DNA of 64,000 nucleotides, taken from the NCBI GenBank assembly GCA_028023455.1, contig JAQFVV010006452.1, positions 488,501 to 552,500 on the forward strand. The letters run 5' to 3'. A program made the translations under genes and the position numbers. Positions 33,667 to 46,583 of the stretch are shown here, piece by piece. The DNA is from Epiperipatus broadwayi. Taxonomy: Eukaryota > Onychophora > Udeonychophora > Euonychophora > Peripatidae. Position 1 is the stretch's first letter; every line of letters begins with the position of its first letter. The notes below the pieces were generated by a model, which was given only the letters and a program-made list of their open reading frames with translations, did no database searches and had not been told where the DNA came from.

Positions 33667-34031
33667 GTGGTACTTACGTATTAGTCTGATGATTATGAAA
33701 AATGCGGGCACAAACAAATTTGTAAATAAACACCGAATTAATTAAATTCCATTTACAATCTAAAAACATTTTTTTAAAGTGAATATTGGATAATATCCCA
33801 TTCAGAAGAAAGTTATTAGTCAAAATGTTGGTTTATTATCTAATATTCACTTAAAAAATTGTTTTCGTTTTTAGAAGATTGTAAATCTATTTAATTCACT
33901 CTTCAGTTACACATTTGTTTGTGCCGGCAAGTGTATATTTTCTCCATGTACAAAGTGTTGTTTTCTCTTATCATCTATCACCCAAATAACACGTATGTCA
34001 AATCTCACCATCGGACTAATAAGTAAATGCC
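33667..34031. mobile_element. Foldback/MITE-like element, about 365 bp
   Basis: Outer inverted repeats (ACTTACGTATTAGTCTGATG near 33,670 and the complement of CATCGGACTAATAAGTAAATG near 34,010) enclose a second inverted pair: GGCACAAACAAATTTGTAA... at about 33,706-33,800 and its complement at about 33,838-33,928. Hairpin arms total over 100 bases. No ORF. Confidence 0.6.
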
Positions 34032-34039
34032 TTTTAAAA

Positions 34040-34920
34040 TAATGTTTTATTAAAAAAAAAAAAAGTAGACATTTCCATTTAATAACAAAATTAAATTTTA
34101 TTGCTATTTAAACAAATATAACTACTAAACCAAGTATAGTACAGGCCAAAGGCTTCTCCAGTTGCCTCAGACATTTATAATTTCATTGTAAAAATAATCT
34201 TCACAGTTTCACGCTTTTTGAATGATATTAAATATCGAGAGAAAAATATATAAAGACGTAATTTATCACTTTTATAGTTAAAAACATCTATATGAGTATA
34301 TATGGTATGAAACTGAAAGTTTTATTTAAATATCTTCTAAACATTAATATATATTTTTATAACAATAAAAAAATACTATTTTATAAATAAATTAAGACCG
34401 AAAGCTAAAAATAATAAGCTAATAAGTAATAACGTTAAGAATGGAATACAACTTTGCCCACGTAATTAGGAAGAATGATTCAATCAATCAATAAGTAATA
34501 ACACTGCAACTTTTAAATTTGCGCCCAGAGTAAAATAAGAGTAAATTTTTAAATATGAAATATTAAAATATAGATGAGATAATAAAAGTCAATCATAAAC
34601 ACCCTTCAAAAATAATATATATGACAAGATTTAATTTAGATGGAAAAAAAAATCTGATGAAAAACTTAAAATTCATCTTATCGTATTTCTGAGAAAGTTT
34701 ATTTTACAATTTTTGTATAATGTTCAATGTATAATAAGGAAGATTTTGCATTAATTTTGAGGCATATATGATATTACATTCGTATCTAATTATGTTCCTT
34801 TAAAATCATTTAGATTCAATTATATATGTATAGTGGGTTTTTTTTTGTTTTGTGTGTCTATATATGGGTAGAAAGTTGCCATAATATAAAGTTTCAATAA
34901 CATCGCAGTTTTGCCTATCC
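34040..34920. other. AT-rich spacer, nothing recognised
   Basis: No gene-like frame and no repeat partner. Confidence 0.4.
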
Positions 34921-34939
34921 TTAGACATATATATATATA

Positions 34940-35045
34940 TAGAATCATTAAAACCCAGTCAACACTTAGATAATCCCAATACCATTAGCAATCACAAATT
35001 TAAACTGTTGTCAAGGTAACTTCTTTTTAACAATATATATATATA
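34940..35045. repeat. Dispersed repeat copy (partner at 7,066-7,175)
   Basis: Shares TTAAAACCCAGTCAA, a TCCCAATACCA-type block and TTTAAACTGTTGTCAA with the copy near 7.1 kb, and is also flanked by TA tracts. Confidence 0.5.
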
Positions 35046-35384
35046 TTGAACCAGATACGTTATCTGCTTCGAAGGCAATCATTGTGAAATCAAAACTAAA
35101 ATGTATAGTTATAAAGATTTTAAAAGAAAATTGTATTTAAAAATTGTGTATTTTGTTATTTTTTTTATTTATTGAGAATACTGTGTTACCATAAATACAC
35201 GTATTCGATTATAAATGAAAATTGTAAAACATTTTAATTTAGGGGTTTTGATTGAGATAAGATTTGTTTTTGTATTTGTTGTTTTAATCTATTTTAAAAG
35301 CTGAAATTCATTTTGTAATTTATTAAAAGTGGGATTAAAAATTGGTATTTGAAAAGTAAAAACATAAGACAGATAAAGAATAAC

Positions 35385-35690
35385 CCTGTTTAAACTTTTT
35401 AATTAAGATCTAAATGAGAGATTAACCCTGGTTAAAATTTTTAATTAAGATCTGGAAAGAGATAACAATTTCATATAAAATCTCTGCGTTTATGAATGAT
35501 AGGGATATAACTTTTATATTCACCAATGGTGGACTGCTGATCTATATAACTTTTATATTCGCTAATTGCCACTGCTGATGTGAAATAGAAATTATATTTT
35601 TGCTAGTTGTCGACTGCTGATTTTTATATTTTATTATGCAGATATATAATTTTATATTTGCTGATTATTGATTGCTATTTTCTGGGGTTA
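35385..35690. repeat. Degenerate tandem repeats
   Basis: Two copies of AACTTTTTAATTAAGATCT-type units (about 35,390-35,455) are followed by four or five imperfect units of about 50 bases, each containing TTTTATATTCGCTAAT- and GACTGCTGAT-like phrases. Confidence 0.6.
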
Positions 35691-35819
35691 ATTGCAAAGG
35701 AAGGTTGCAGTTTGCCAACTGCTAAAAGAAACCATTGGAAAGATGAAAAAAGAAATGAATATATTTTAATACTGAAATTAGCAACCCTTCATTCAAAATG
35801 CAGAAACTACTCATCTTAA

Positions 35820-36285
35820 AGAACCCTATTAAAAGTATACAGTGCTAAGACATCTAAGACAAACCCCGGAGCTCAAAATTGTGCCATCATGAACACGTTC
35901 TAAAAACCTAGTCCAGAACTGATTCTAAAGATTGCCTTTGTACTCCTGGCCAGATAAATGGAGATTTAAAACCATCATAATGTAACTCTCAAGAGAACTA
36001 CCTTGCATACACCACTGGAATCAATCAAATGGTAAAACTGAAGCTTCAAAGGTAACTGAACATTGTATATATTTAACCAGGACTAAATCTCTAAACATTA
36101 GATTCAAGAAAAGAATCCGAATATACAATAGGTCTATGAATAAGAAATTTGATATTATTAATACAGTATTTCTTTTATTAGATTTAATTTGTTTAAAACC
36201 TATAAATTGTAGGTAATTAAATTAATATTTGAATTTTTCAATTTGTAGGACAGTGTATTCTGAGCTGATATTTTATAATCATTGT
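35820..36285. other. Non-repetitive stretch, no gene proven
   Basis: Composition is more balanced around 35,830-36,060 and ends near a GGTAACTGAA donor-like sequence. No reading frame supports an exon. Confidence 0.3.
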
Positions 36286-36290
36286 TTTTC

Positions 36291-36521
<231 letters not shown>

Positions 36522-37130
36522 TTTCAAAAGGCACTTTATTATCTCAAGAAAATTTTTACATTGAAGTTACATTTTGTAAAGTCTTTGTTTTTTTACATGG
36601 TAGTGTCTAGATTTTTTTTGATACATAGTTTTATATAAGAGCGTATATACATCAAAGGGCTGCAGAAAGGAGTTTTGCTATTAACTGAAAAGAGACCCTT
36701 TGATTCCTCTTGGAGGCCTTAAAAGAACTGAGCAGGGCAAATTCCTAATGTCCACTCCATATGTTCTTGTCGTTGCAGCTGTTATTACTATGTGATTATT
36801 CATATAGTATATGAACATGGATGGGCTGCTCACCAACACGCATTAGCCAGCGTGGTGAGTTTATTGGCTTTTTACCTCTGAGTTTAAGATCAAGAAATGC
36901 CATGGTCTTTCTTCTCAGTGCCTGATAAGGCAGAATGAATGTTTGTGTAAAGGATAAATATTTTCCCAATACATATATACAATTATGACAGACAAAAATA
37001 AAGCATGGCCCTTATTCCCAGGAGGCTGTAAAGTCACCAACCAAGGCAGTGGTTGGTGGCCGAAGGCGGAGGGTGCTAAGAATCCCCTGATTGCAGACCA
37101 AGCTGCCATTTGATGACGACTTTTTATTAA

Positions 37131-39940
37131 GGTACTTACAACTGCAGATCACTTTCAAATGAAGGAAGATTGCAAGAATTAGAAGAAGAACTCTCTTATA
37201 TTAAATGGGACATTATTGGACTTTGTGAAGTTAGAAGAAAAGGTGAAGAGACAATTGATTTAAAAAGTGGACATATACTCTATTATAAAGGCACAAATAT
37301 TGGAAATACAAGTGGAGTAGGATTCATTATAAATAAAAAGTGGAAGAACAATATTGTGGAGATTGATGGTGTATCGGACAGAGTGGCAAGATTAGTTATA
37401 CAACTTAATAGCAGATACCAAATGCAGATAATTCAGGTTTATGCCCCAACAAGTTCTCATAGTGATGAAGTAGTAGAAGATTTTTATATGGATGTACAAA
37501 AGGCTTTTGATCAGAGTAAACAACATTTTAAAATTGTTATGGGAGACTTTAATGCTAGAATTGGTAAAAAAATGAAAGATGAAAGTGCTGTGGGTAATTT
37601 TGGTTATGGTAATAGAAATGAGAGAGGACATAGACTTGTGGAGTTTGCAGAAAAAGAAAAACTTTATATTATGAATTCTTTTTTTGAGAAAAATGTTAAA
37701 AGGAAATGGACATGGAAGCATCCAAATGAAGGTACAGCAGAATTGGATTATATTTTGACTAACAGGAAATACATATTTCAAGATTGTAATGTTCTTAATA
37801 AATTTAACACAGGAAGTGATCATCGATTAGTAAGGTGTAAGATACGTGTTAATGTAAAACTAGAGAGACAAAAATTATTAAGAAAAACAATATTTACAGT
37901 TGATATTCCTAATCTTCAGAAACATTCTAATGAATTTAAATTAGAACTTACAAATTGGTTTCAAGTATTAGTAGATTTTGAACATGATTCAGATTTGAAT
38001 GAAATTAATATGAAAATAACTGACACACTTTTGAAAACTGCAACAAAGGAAGCTGGTAGAAAGAAACAGCAATTGACCAATAAAATTTCTACTGAGACTA
38101 GAGAATTTATGAAGAAAAGAAGGAATATGAAGATATACAAAAATGATGCATTAAAAAGAATTGAATATCTCGAATTTTGTAAAATGGTGCGGAAAAGAGT
38201 TGAAAATGATATAAGAAAGTATAACTACGAACTAGCAAGGAAAGCTGTAGAAGAAAATAAAAGTCTTAAGAATGTAAAACAACATTTTGGTATTGGTAGA
38301 AAATTTATATCTGCAATAAGAAAAAAAGATGGAATTATTACTAAAAGGAGAGATGACATCATGAAATTGGTAGAAGATTTTTATCAAGAATTATATAGTA
38401 ATAAAGAACAAGTACCTCCTATATCTATTACATCTTCCAAATTGCTCAGAATTTTAAATGAAGAAGTGAGACATGCAATTAAATGTATGAAGAAAGGAAA
38501 GGCTCCAGGTAATGATGGAATTACAATTGATATATTAAAAGAAGCAGGTGAAGAAATAGAAAATTTTTTAGCAAAGTTATATACCAAATGTCTAAATGAT
38601 AAAGATGTACCGGATGATTGGAAGAATGCAGTAGTAATATTAATATTTAAAAAAGGTGATAAAGAAGATATTAGAAATTACAGACCTATCAGCCTTTTAT
38701 CAGTTTTATATAAAATTTTTACCATGATAATTACTACTCATCTACAGAGAATATTGGATTTCCACCAACCAAGAGAACAAGCCAGATTTAAAAGTGGTTT
38801 TAGTACAGTAGATCATATCCAGGTATTGAGAGAAGTTATAGAAAGGACAAATGAATATGAGTTGCCATTATGCTTAGGATTTGTAGATTATGAAAAGGCA
38901 TTTGATTCTATAAACATTTCTTCAGTGATTAAAGCATTAGATCATCAAGGTATAGATCCAGGATATTGTCATATTTTAAAGAATATTTATAAAAATGCAC
39001 TAGCAACAATTAGATTACATAATGACACTGGGAAAGTCAACATGAGAAAGGTGTAAGACAAGGTGACTCCATATCTCCAAAACGTTTTACAGCAGTGCTG
39101 CATGAAGTATTTTGTGGATTAAAATGGGAAACTAAAGGAGTGAAAGTAAATGGTGATTATTTAAGTCATTTAGATTTCGCAGATGATGTAGTTGTTTTTG
39201 CAAATAATGCTTCAGATCTGCAGGAAATGTTGCAGGCATTATCAGATGAAAGTAGGAAAGTAGGACTAAAGATAAATGTTAAAAAGACTAAAGTAATGTT
39301 TAATTGATTTGCTCAAAATATGAAAATAAAGATTGATTATGATGAATTAGAAGAAGTTAACAGTTACAAATACCTTGGTCAGATTATTAATACAGATGGA
39401 AATATAATGGAGGAAATTAATCATAGAGTTAAACTTGGTTGGAGTGCTTTTGGTAGAAATAACTTGATACTAAAAGGAAATATGCCTATGTGTTTGAAAA
39501 GGAAGGTTTTTAACAAATGTGTTTTACCAGTTCTTACTTATGGATCTGAGACTTGGACATTTAATAGAAGAGCAATTCAGAGACTTCAGACCACTTAAAG
39601 AAGTATGGAGAGATGTATGTTGGGAGTAACAAGAAGAGATCGTAAACGCAATGTATGGGTAAGAGAACAAACAGGTGTTACTGACCTCATTGAAAAAATT
39701 AAAAGATTGAAGTGGAGTTGGACTGGACATATTGTTAGAAGAGATGATAATAGATGGACAATTGAAATTTTAAACTGGATTCCAAGAGATTGTAAAAAAC
39801 CCAGAAAGAGACCACATGTGAGATGGATGGATGAAATAAGAAAGTGTGCAGGGGTGATGTGGAGAAGAGGAGCTAAAGATCAGAGAAGATGGATTAAACT
39901 TGGAGAGACCTTCATCCTGCAGTGGATTGATAATGGTTGA
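37131..39940 (+). pseudogene. RTE endonuclease-reverse transcriptase (broken)
   Basis: The N-terminal APE-type endonuclease shows GTYN, GLCEVRR (catalytic Glu), QVYAPTS, GDFNARIG, ELDYIL and GSDHRLV. The RT domain shows GKAPGNDGI (about 38,500), NYRPISLL (38,677), FVDYEKAFDS (38,880; first catalytic Asp) and FADDVVVF (39,174; catalytic Asp pair). A conserved C-terminal part follows (KYLGQIINTDG, KWSWTGHIVRR, RPHVRWMDE, LGETFILQWID). The frame opens after a TAA at 37,128-37,130; no ATG precedes the GTYN motif, so the 5' coding end may be lost. Three breaks inactivate it: a one-base loss near 39,050 before the RQGDSIS motif, TGA at 39,305-39,307 and TAA at 39,596-39,598. The product would nick DNA and copy its own RNA at the target. 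Confidence 0.9.
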
Positions 39941-39986
39941 TAATGATACATCAAAGAAAACTGTCAATACTGAATAATGTCACATT

Positions 39987-40268
<282 letters not shown>

Positions 40269-40269
40269 G

Positions 40270-41039
40270 TTAAAAGCTTTGGAAGATACTAGTAGTTTAA
40301 TTTTTATCTCACCTGTTTTTGCAATTAATTTAGTTAATGTGTGTTTGCATTTCTTGCAAACCATAGTTGTTTTGGCTAGTGATTTATTGGTTATATAGTT
40401 CTGTTTGTCTTAAACCACACAGATTTTGATTTCTTCTGTTTCAGATTATGTAAAGTTGTAATCCCTTCTCTTTGATTGTATGGAGTTAACCTTAAGAGTT
40501 GTATTTGTAATGATTTCTTGTGAGCATTTAAGGAGCATATGACATTCTTATTTTGTACCATTGTTTTATGGGGTTAAGGAATGTTTGCTCCACAATGTTC
40601 ATTGACTTCTGTACAAGATCATTTTATTAAAATCTCTAAATAAAGGAAAATAAAAATTTAAGGGTAGATAAATCGATACCAGAAAGATCCTTATAAATTC
40701 CTTTAATTCTTAAGTGAGAAAGCAAAATTATCTGCCAAAGTGTTTAATGCCAAAACTCTGACAAAGAAAGTTGGAGAAACTTTTATAATTTGTTTGACTA
40801 ATATTTGTTGACTTTAAGAAAACTTGAAAATTATTAAAAATTATATTTGTTTTTGGCTAATGTTTGTTTCTATGTCCTGTCCATCAATTGTTTGAACAAT
40901 GTTTAAGATCTCTTTCTCTGTCTGGATCTAGCTGGCAGCATTTATCATCTTCAACTTTTTGATCACTGTAAATCAAATGTTCTAGGTTGACAGTGGCTTA
41001 GTGATGCCCTCAGTGATACAAAGGTGTGGAGTGTCCTAT

Positions 41040-41040
<1 letters not shown>
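40270..41040. other. Spacer without recognised genes
   Basis: Somewhat T-rich sequence with no ORF and no repeat partner in the window. Confidence 0.4.

Positions 41041-41041
<1 letters not shown>

Positions 41042-41070
<29 letters not shown>
41042..41070. repeat. (TA)n microsatellite
   Basis: TA run at the left edge of the large palindrome. Confidence 0.95.
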
Positions 41071-41073
<3 letters not shown>

Positions 41074-41084
41074 AATTCTAATAT

Positions 41085-41960
41085 TTTCATGGCTAAATGA
41101 TGATTTCATATTATTAGTATTTTGGGGATATTCCATGTAGTAAAATAGCTAAATAGCTGATGTTTCGGTACAATAACAAGTACCTTTTTCAAAGCATTCT
41201 CTTTCTCAAATCATAGAAATGCATGTGAGATTTAAAATCATTTTTATCTCATTGTTTCTCTTCATACTTAAATTCTATTGGTTGAGAAGTTTTAAATTTT
41301 ATTTTGTCTTCCAATAGCTTCTTCCAAATGTTGTTAAACTTCTTTAATTCATGCTATTGGACCTTTTAAAAATCTCTATAGCTTCTCTTAGCAATCTCTG
41401 GTCATATTGTTCAATTTGTGCTAGAATATTTGTTTTATCAAAATTGATATCATGATTAGTTAATTTTATAGGAGAATAAATAGCTGATGAATTGATTTTT
41501 CTCTGACTGCCAAAATGTATTAGAAAGGAAGAACATATTTTGGCAGTCAGAGAAAAATCTAATTCATCATCTATTTATTCTCATATAAAATTAACTAATC
41601 ATGATATCATTTTTTATAAACAAATATTCTAGCAAAAATTGAACAATATGACCAGAAATTGCTAAGAGAAGCTATAGAGTTTTTTAAAAGGCCCAAGAGC
41701 ATAAATGAAAGGTGTAAATTAAAGAAGATTAACAACATTTGGAAGATGCTATTGTAAGACAAAATAAAATTTAAAACTTCTCAACCAATAGAATTTAAGT
41801 ATGAGGAGAAACAATGAGATTAAAACAATTTTAAATCTCACACGCATTCCTATGATGTGAGAAAGAGAATGCTTTAAAAAAGGTATTTGTTATTGTACCG
41901 AAATGTCAGCTATTTCATTATTTTACCACATGGAATATCCCAAAAATACTAATATATATA
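41085..41960. mobile_element. Large palindrome (arms about 410 bp) carrying a retroelement C-terminal fragment
   Basis: The left arm (about 41,115-41,520) is mirrored by the right arm (about 41,533-41,955) with a loop of roughly a dozen bases; mismatches are few. Read leftward to rightward on the plus strand, the right arm holds broken frames resembling NSSAIYSHIKLTNHD, then a FDKTNILA- and EQYDQRLLREAIEI-like stretch. This resembles the region that follows the GIY-YIG-like domain in Penelope-like or related RT proteins. (TA)n flanks both ends. It could be two inverted copies of one 5'-truncated retroelement or a foldback transposon. Confidence 0.65.
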
Positions 41961-41974
41961 TATATATATATATT
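41952..41974. repeat. (TA)n microsatellite
   Basis: TA run between the palindrome and the solo-LTR-like repeat. Confidence 0.9.
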
Positions 41975-43511
41975 GTGACGACCACGTAAAGTTGTCGCCA
42001 CATACATTGGGAATAAGTTAGAAATAATGGAGTAATAAAAGTAGCTGTTAGTTTTTTTTAAAAAAAAAAAAAAGGAAATCATAGAAGAAATTAAGTTTTA
42101 CGGTCAAATAACTTTAAAATTTTGTAATAGTAAGAGAAGGGGAGGGGGTGCATAAATAAAGAATGCTCTCGTTTCTCTCCTATAATTTAAATGCGCTTCT
42201 CTTAGTAAAGATGTATGTTAGCAAATTAAATAAAATGTCAAATACGAATGTAAAAAAAAGAAAGAAAAAATTGTAAACTTAAATAAAGAAATGTAATATA
42301 TAATATATTAAAAGAAACAATATGGCCATAGGTGTGAAAGTTTAATTAAAACTACGGTCAAGGAAATGATAACAACGAAAGTAATTGGGACTTACATTAC
42401 AACCGCAAATTAAATAAATCAAACACTTGATGATAAGGATTGGTTGGAGAGATAAAATATTAATTAAAAAAATTCCAAAAGCCAGGAACAGAAAGACTTT
42501 AAGAAATTAAATAGTTATCTAGGGAATTAGCAGTCGAGACGTTGTGGAAACAACAGCTCCAGAAGAGAAATGAAAGAAATGCGTGGCTAGTAGCGGTAAA
42601 GGGACGTGGGTTCGCATCTAACCCGTCTCACCACTATCTCACCGTGTAAAATCGTGCCTGACCTGCTGGAGGGACTCGTCTGTAACTGGATAACCTAAAG
42701 GATCAAATCGCAAGCAGAAAGGAATAACCCCACGAATGGAAGAATTGAATCATGAGCTCGTAGGAATACCCATGGGACCAGTACGAAAAGCCTAGGTAAT
42801 ATAATATAAGCATGCATGCATTGTTTTACTCTGTTCATGATCGAAATCTAAAAAAGAAAATAAAAGGAAACGAAACATTTGAAATAGAACTTTACATATA
42901 AGTCACTAAGATCTAAATTATGGGTTTATTTATAAGTCGTTAGTCTAGTCGTATTATTAGTTAAGAGTGTATTTAATCATATTATTATGTATTTCTTTTG
43001 TAATCTATATTATTTATAAGTGTGAATGATTATTAAACATGTTTATTATTAAATTTGTGTCATTGCTTTAATTTTGCTATCGCCAAGCTACGATAGAGGG
43101 GAAACCGTAAAGTGATTAAAGGAGGGCATACTAATTGGTTTTAAAATATTCATGTGCTGCTTGTCGTGCAAATTCCCGAGTCAAATAAATAGCAAGCGCT
43201 GGATGGTCTTAAGTTTGAATAACTTACTTTGTTCAGCAGCCGGGATTTCTTGATTGGGAAAAATAACGCCAAGGTAATATGCACGTATTGCCTTGGGGTT
43301 CAATCAAGAGTACGGATATAGGGTTAAGCTTGTATCTGTATTAGATCTCTGCTTGCATTGTAACGGCGTGGTTAAGGAACAACTAGTATATGAAATATTC
43401 ACAAAAATAAATATTCAACTGCTTAAATATAATAAGTGAAGAGATTCCAAAAAGGGGTAATCAACCGGAGAATGACATTTCCATTATAATATATATATAT
43501 ATATTGTAACA
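41974..43511. mobile_element. Solo-LTR-like repeat, about 1.5 kb (unclassified)
   Basis: Starts TGTGACGACCACG, a start typical of Gypsy-type LTRs, and contains a small stem (GACGACCACG...GTTGTCGCCAC). The interior is distinctly GC-richer than its surroundings, with no ORF. The right end lies near TGTAACA (43,505-43,511) or just before the (TA)n at 43,485. TA tracts flank both sides, so the target duplication cannot be read. No second copy is in the window, hence the low confidence. Confidence 0.38.
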
Positions 43512-43519
43512 GAGTAAAT

Positions 43520-44007
43520 AATTGATTGTCTGGTTGTATATATATATTTCACACTTTGGTAGGCCAAATTATATATTCTTTTACTTATCTATCTATACAT
43601 AACATTTATATACATATAAATGATAGCATTATATGCCCTAGTAATTAGAGAAAGAATACAAAGTAAAGCTATCTAATTTAGCCAAAAGAGAAAAGCTATG
43701 AAAATTAAAATATTGAAAATCACACACACAAAAAATAAAAGATTGCATATTTGTGACTACATTAGAAATAATTTTTAAATGTGCATCAACTCATGAAACT
43801 TGGATAATGTAAAACTTAAATTATAGAATTAACAATTATATAGTATATTAATAACTTTTTAGTCTGTCATTAAACTAAAGATTATCTACTTAGTGAATAA
43901 TATTTCTGTATTGTAATGTAGCGAAAATTACACTACAGAAATATTATTCATTAACGAATTGTATAGTGTTTTAAAGAAAAACTATGTGTGTGTGTATATA
44001 TATATAT
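43520..44007. other. AT-rich spacer with an inverted repeat
   Basis: A short hairpin lies at about 43,890-43,955 (GAATAATATTTCTGTA and its complement). Nothing else is recognised. Confidence 0.45.
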
Positions 44008-46128
44008 TATACCGGACAAAAGCTTTAGACTCGCATAAACTGACCGCCAGGGCGCCACTAGTCCGAAATTTGGAACTAGACATTTATTTTTAAGGGGTTA
44101 CAGGATATGCGAATCGAATGCGCCGGACTAGCTCAATCAAGCAAATGAGATCTATGTTTTGTTCAGTGAGTTGGAAAGGTAGCAACAGAAAACAAAATCA
44201 ACTAAGTAAAGGAATAAATAAATAATTTTATTAAAAGTATAATTAAATGAACATAAATCTAAATAATAAACTTTAAAGCACATTTAAAATATGTACTACA
44301 CGTACATTTGCAAAATTAAACTAAAATATTTATATGGCTTTGAGAGCGATTTCCTGGGTGTGAAAGAGTGCAAAATACTGGCAGTAGCAGAAGTATTAGT
44401 AAGTATACAGTGATCTCACGTCAGACAAGGGACGTTAGCTTCCTGCTTATAACCCATAGTTAAGAAAAGAGACTTATGTCAAAACAGAAGAAATGCGAAG
44501 ATAGCTTCCAAAACATTAATAATAATAAAAAGGTGTTGAAAGTTATTACTTTCAATCGATTGACCTCCCTCTGAGTGAGACAGGCTAGGAGCTCACGATC
44601 TACCTATTGAGAGGGTTAAAACGATCGTACGTGCCCCTAATAAACGAATTGGAAGCTTGAAGAAATAAAACTAAGAACTATTATATTTCTTAATAGTCTA
44701 AGAAATAAGAAAGTAGCTTCCAAAACATTAATAATAATAAAAGGAGTGTTGAAAGTTATTACTTTCAACCGATTGACCTCCCTCTGAGTGAGACAGTCTA
44801 GGAGCTCATGATCTACCTATTGAGAGGGTTAAAACGATCGTACGTGCCCCTAATAAACGAATTGGAAACTTGAAGAAATAAAACTAAGAACTATTATATT
44901 TCTTAATAGTCTATTATAAATAAAGTTTCACGACATAAGCAGAACTAATAATGAAATGGGTCACAAGCCAGAAGTCAATTAAAATAGTCTGTAATATCCA
45001 GACAGCTTTCTATAATAAAAGGGATGTGAGATTATAAATAAACTATATTACTTACTAAGACTTAAATAGGATGGACAGTAATAGGTTTGAAACTAGCACT
45101 CGTTAAAAAAATATATATCAAGCACACCGAAATCGAATTACAAAAGATATAACTTTAAAAACATTTATATTACAAAAAAAAAAACAAATCTAAGACAACT
45201 AAATTATTTAAATTGTGGAGCATAAGGTACCTTAATAATTTAGTTAAACGCTAGTGCACTAGACTTCTTAGGTTAGTCCATTGCTCGGGAGTCACTGACA
45301 GTAGGCTTGGGCGAGTTGGTTAGTGGTTTCTTTGGAGCCGGTTCTTGTGGTATTGTAGGCAGTTAATGGAGACACAGGACGTCCGAACCTGTCCTGGCGA
45401 GAAGCTTAGCACATCATGGTAAAGAAAATATTCTTGCTGTAGGTTTAATGTTCATTCTAGGTAGAATAATTACTAGATCAGTTTTCAGAATAGGCAGGAA
45501 TCGTGCAATTCTCCTGTCAGAGTTGGTGTCTGTCTCTTTGCGCTGGTGCAAGTATTCTAGCTCATGCCAGTATTGAAAGCTAGTCCTAGATAATCCAATG
45601 GCATGATTCAACCTGTTATATCTGAATCATATCTCCTAAACCAATTACCAAACTTTTTCTTTTTAATTAAAATTTAAAAATTCTCGATCTAGATAACAAT
45701 AGTTATCTAATTAACAAAATAAATTGCCCTTTACAGATCTAGGAATTAACTAATGAAAAATTCTTTTGTTTTTGTTTTCTTTCTTTTTTTAATTAGCCTT
45801 ATCAATCTAAATCCCTAAATCTGAAAAGCAATCTATTTGTACACTTTACTTTTACATAAATTTAAAATTATATTTGTATATACTTTTACATAAATTTAAC
45901 AAAAAAAAAAAATCTTAGTTTTCTTTTATTTTCAAAATTAAAATTAAAAACCAAATATAACTGTGGTATTAAAATATAATTCCCATGCACATACATATAT
46001 ATTTGTACAAGCATAAAAAAAAACTTTTAATCAAGTTTTACAAACGAAACCTTATAATAAAATTTATTTTATTTTCTTCCCCTATAAAACTATAATTTTT
46101 GTAATGGTGTCTTAAACATCCATTACAA
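44008..46128 (-). repeat. LTR, 3' copy of the minus-strand LTR retrotransposon (2.12 kb)
   Basis: Nearly identical to 47,890-49,763 in the same orientation. On the minus strand it begins TTGTAATGG/TGTAATGG and ends CCGGTATA. It is longer than its partner mainly because of a 211-base internal tandem duplication (44,502-44,712 and 44,713-44,913) and a short extra repeat near 45,865-45,900. A 65-codon frame at 45,414-45,611 is mirrored in the other LTR and is not credibly coding. The left flank is (TA)n. Confidence 0.9.
44502..44913. repeat. 211-bp tandem duplication inside one LTR
   Basis: The segment starting TAGCTTCCAAAACATTAAT is present twice in this LTR and once in the other (from about 48,385). 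It therefore arose after, or was lost since, the two LTRs were made identical by reverse transcription. Confidence 0.9.
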
Positions 46129-46142
46129 CTGCCTCTCCGTCA
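46129..46142 (-). other. Polypurine-tract candidate
   Basis: Minus strand GACGGAGAGGCAG sits immediately before the 3' LTR start, where plus-strand DNA synthesis would be primed. It is short and interrupted by C. Confidence 0.5.
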
Positions 46143-46583
46143 TCACAAAAAAAAAAAAAAAAACTTAGCTGACTTTGCTCTGCCTACCACTAACCAGTTT
46201 TCTCTAAGTTTGTTCTCACTTTAAAAAAAATCAAATCCATCCAACTACCCTAATGAATACTATTTTAAATCATTTGTAAGTAACATAAATTTTCAGGAAT
46301 ATACTGGCGATCTATTAAAATAACTATTTACAACAAAGTAATACAATTACGATAGCCACTATACATTTTATTAAATAAAAACGAACATAATTCAAAATAT
46401 CAAAATGTAATATTGTTTATCACACACATATATAGTTGTAATTCTATAATATTATTTACAAAATTCATTCAGGCTTATCACCTACATCGAAATAAATTTC
46501 TATTCTCAACTCATAGTCCAATTACAAATCCATTGAGTTTTTTTTTTTTTTTTAGCAGTACCTCCGATCAATATCACCTACGC

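Noticed and set aside
33670-33700. CTGATGA followed by GAAAAA, considered as another hammerhead
   Set aside because: There is no stem II between the boxes (only TTAT) and no NUH or stem I partner. It is part of a foldback element end.
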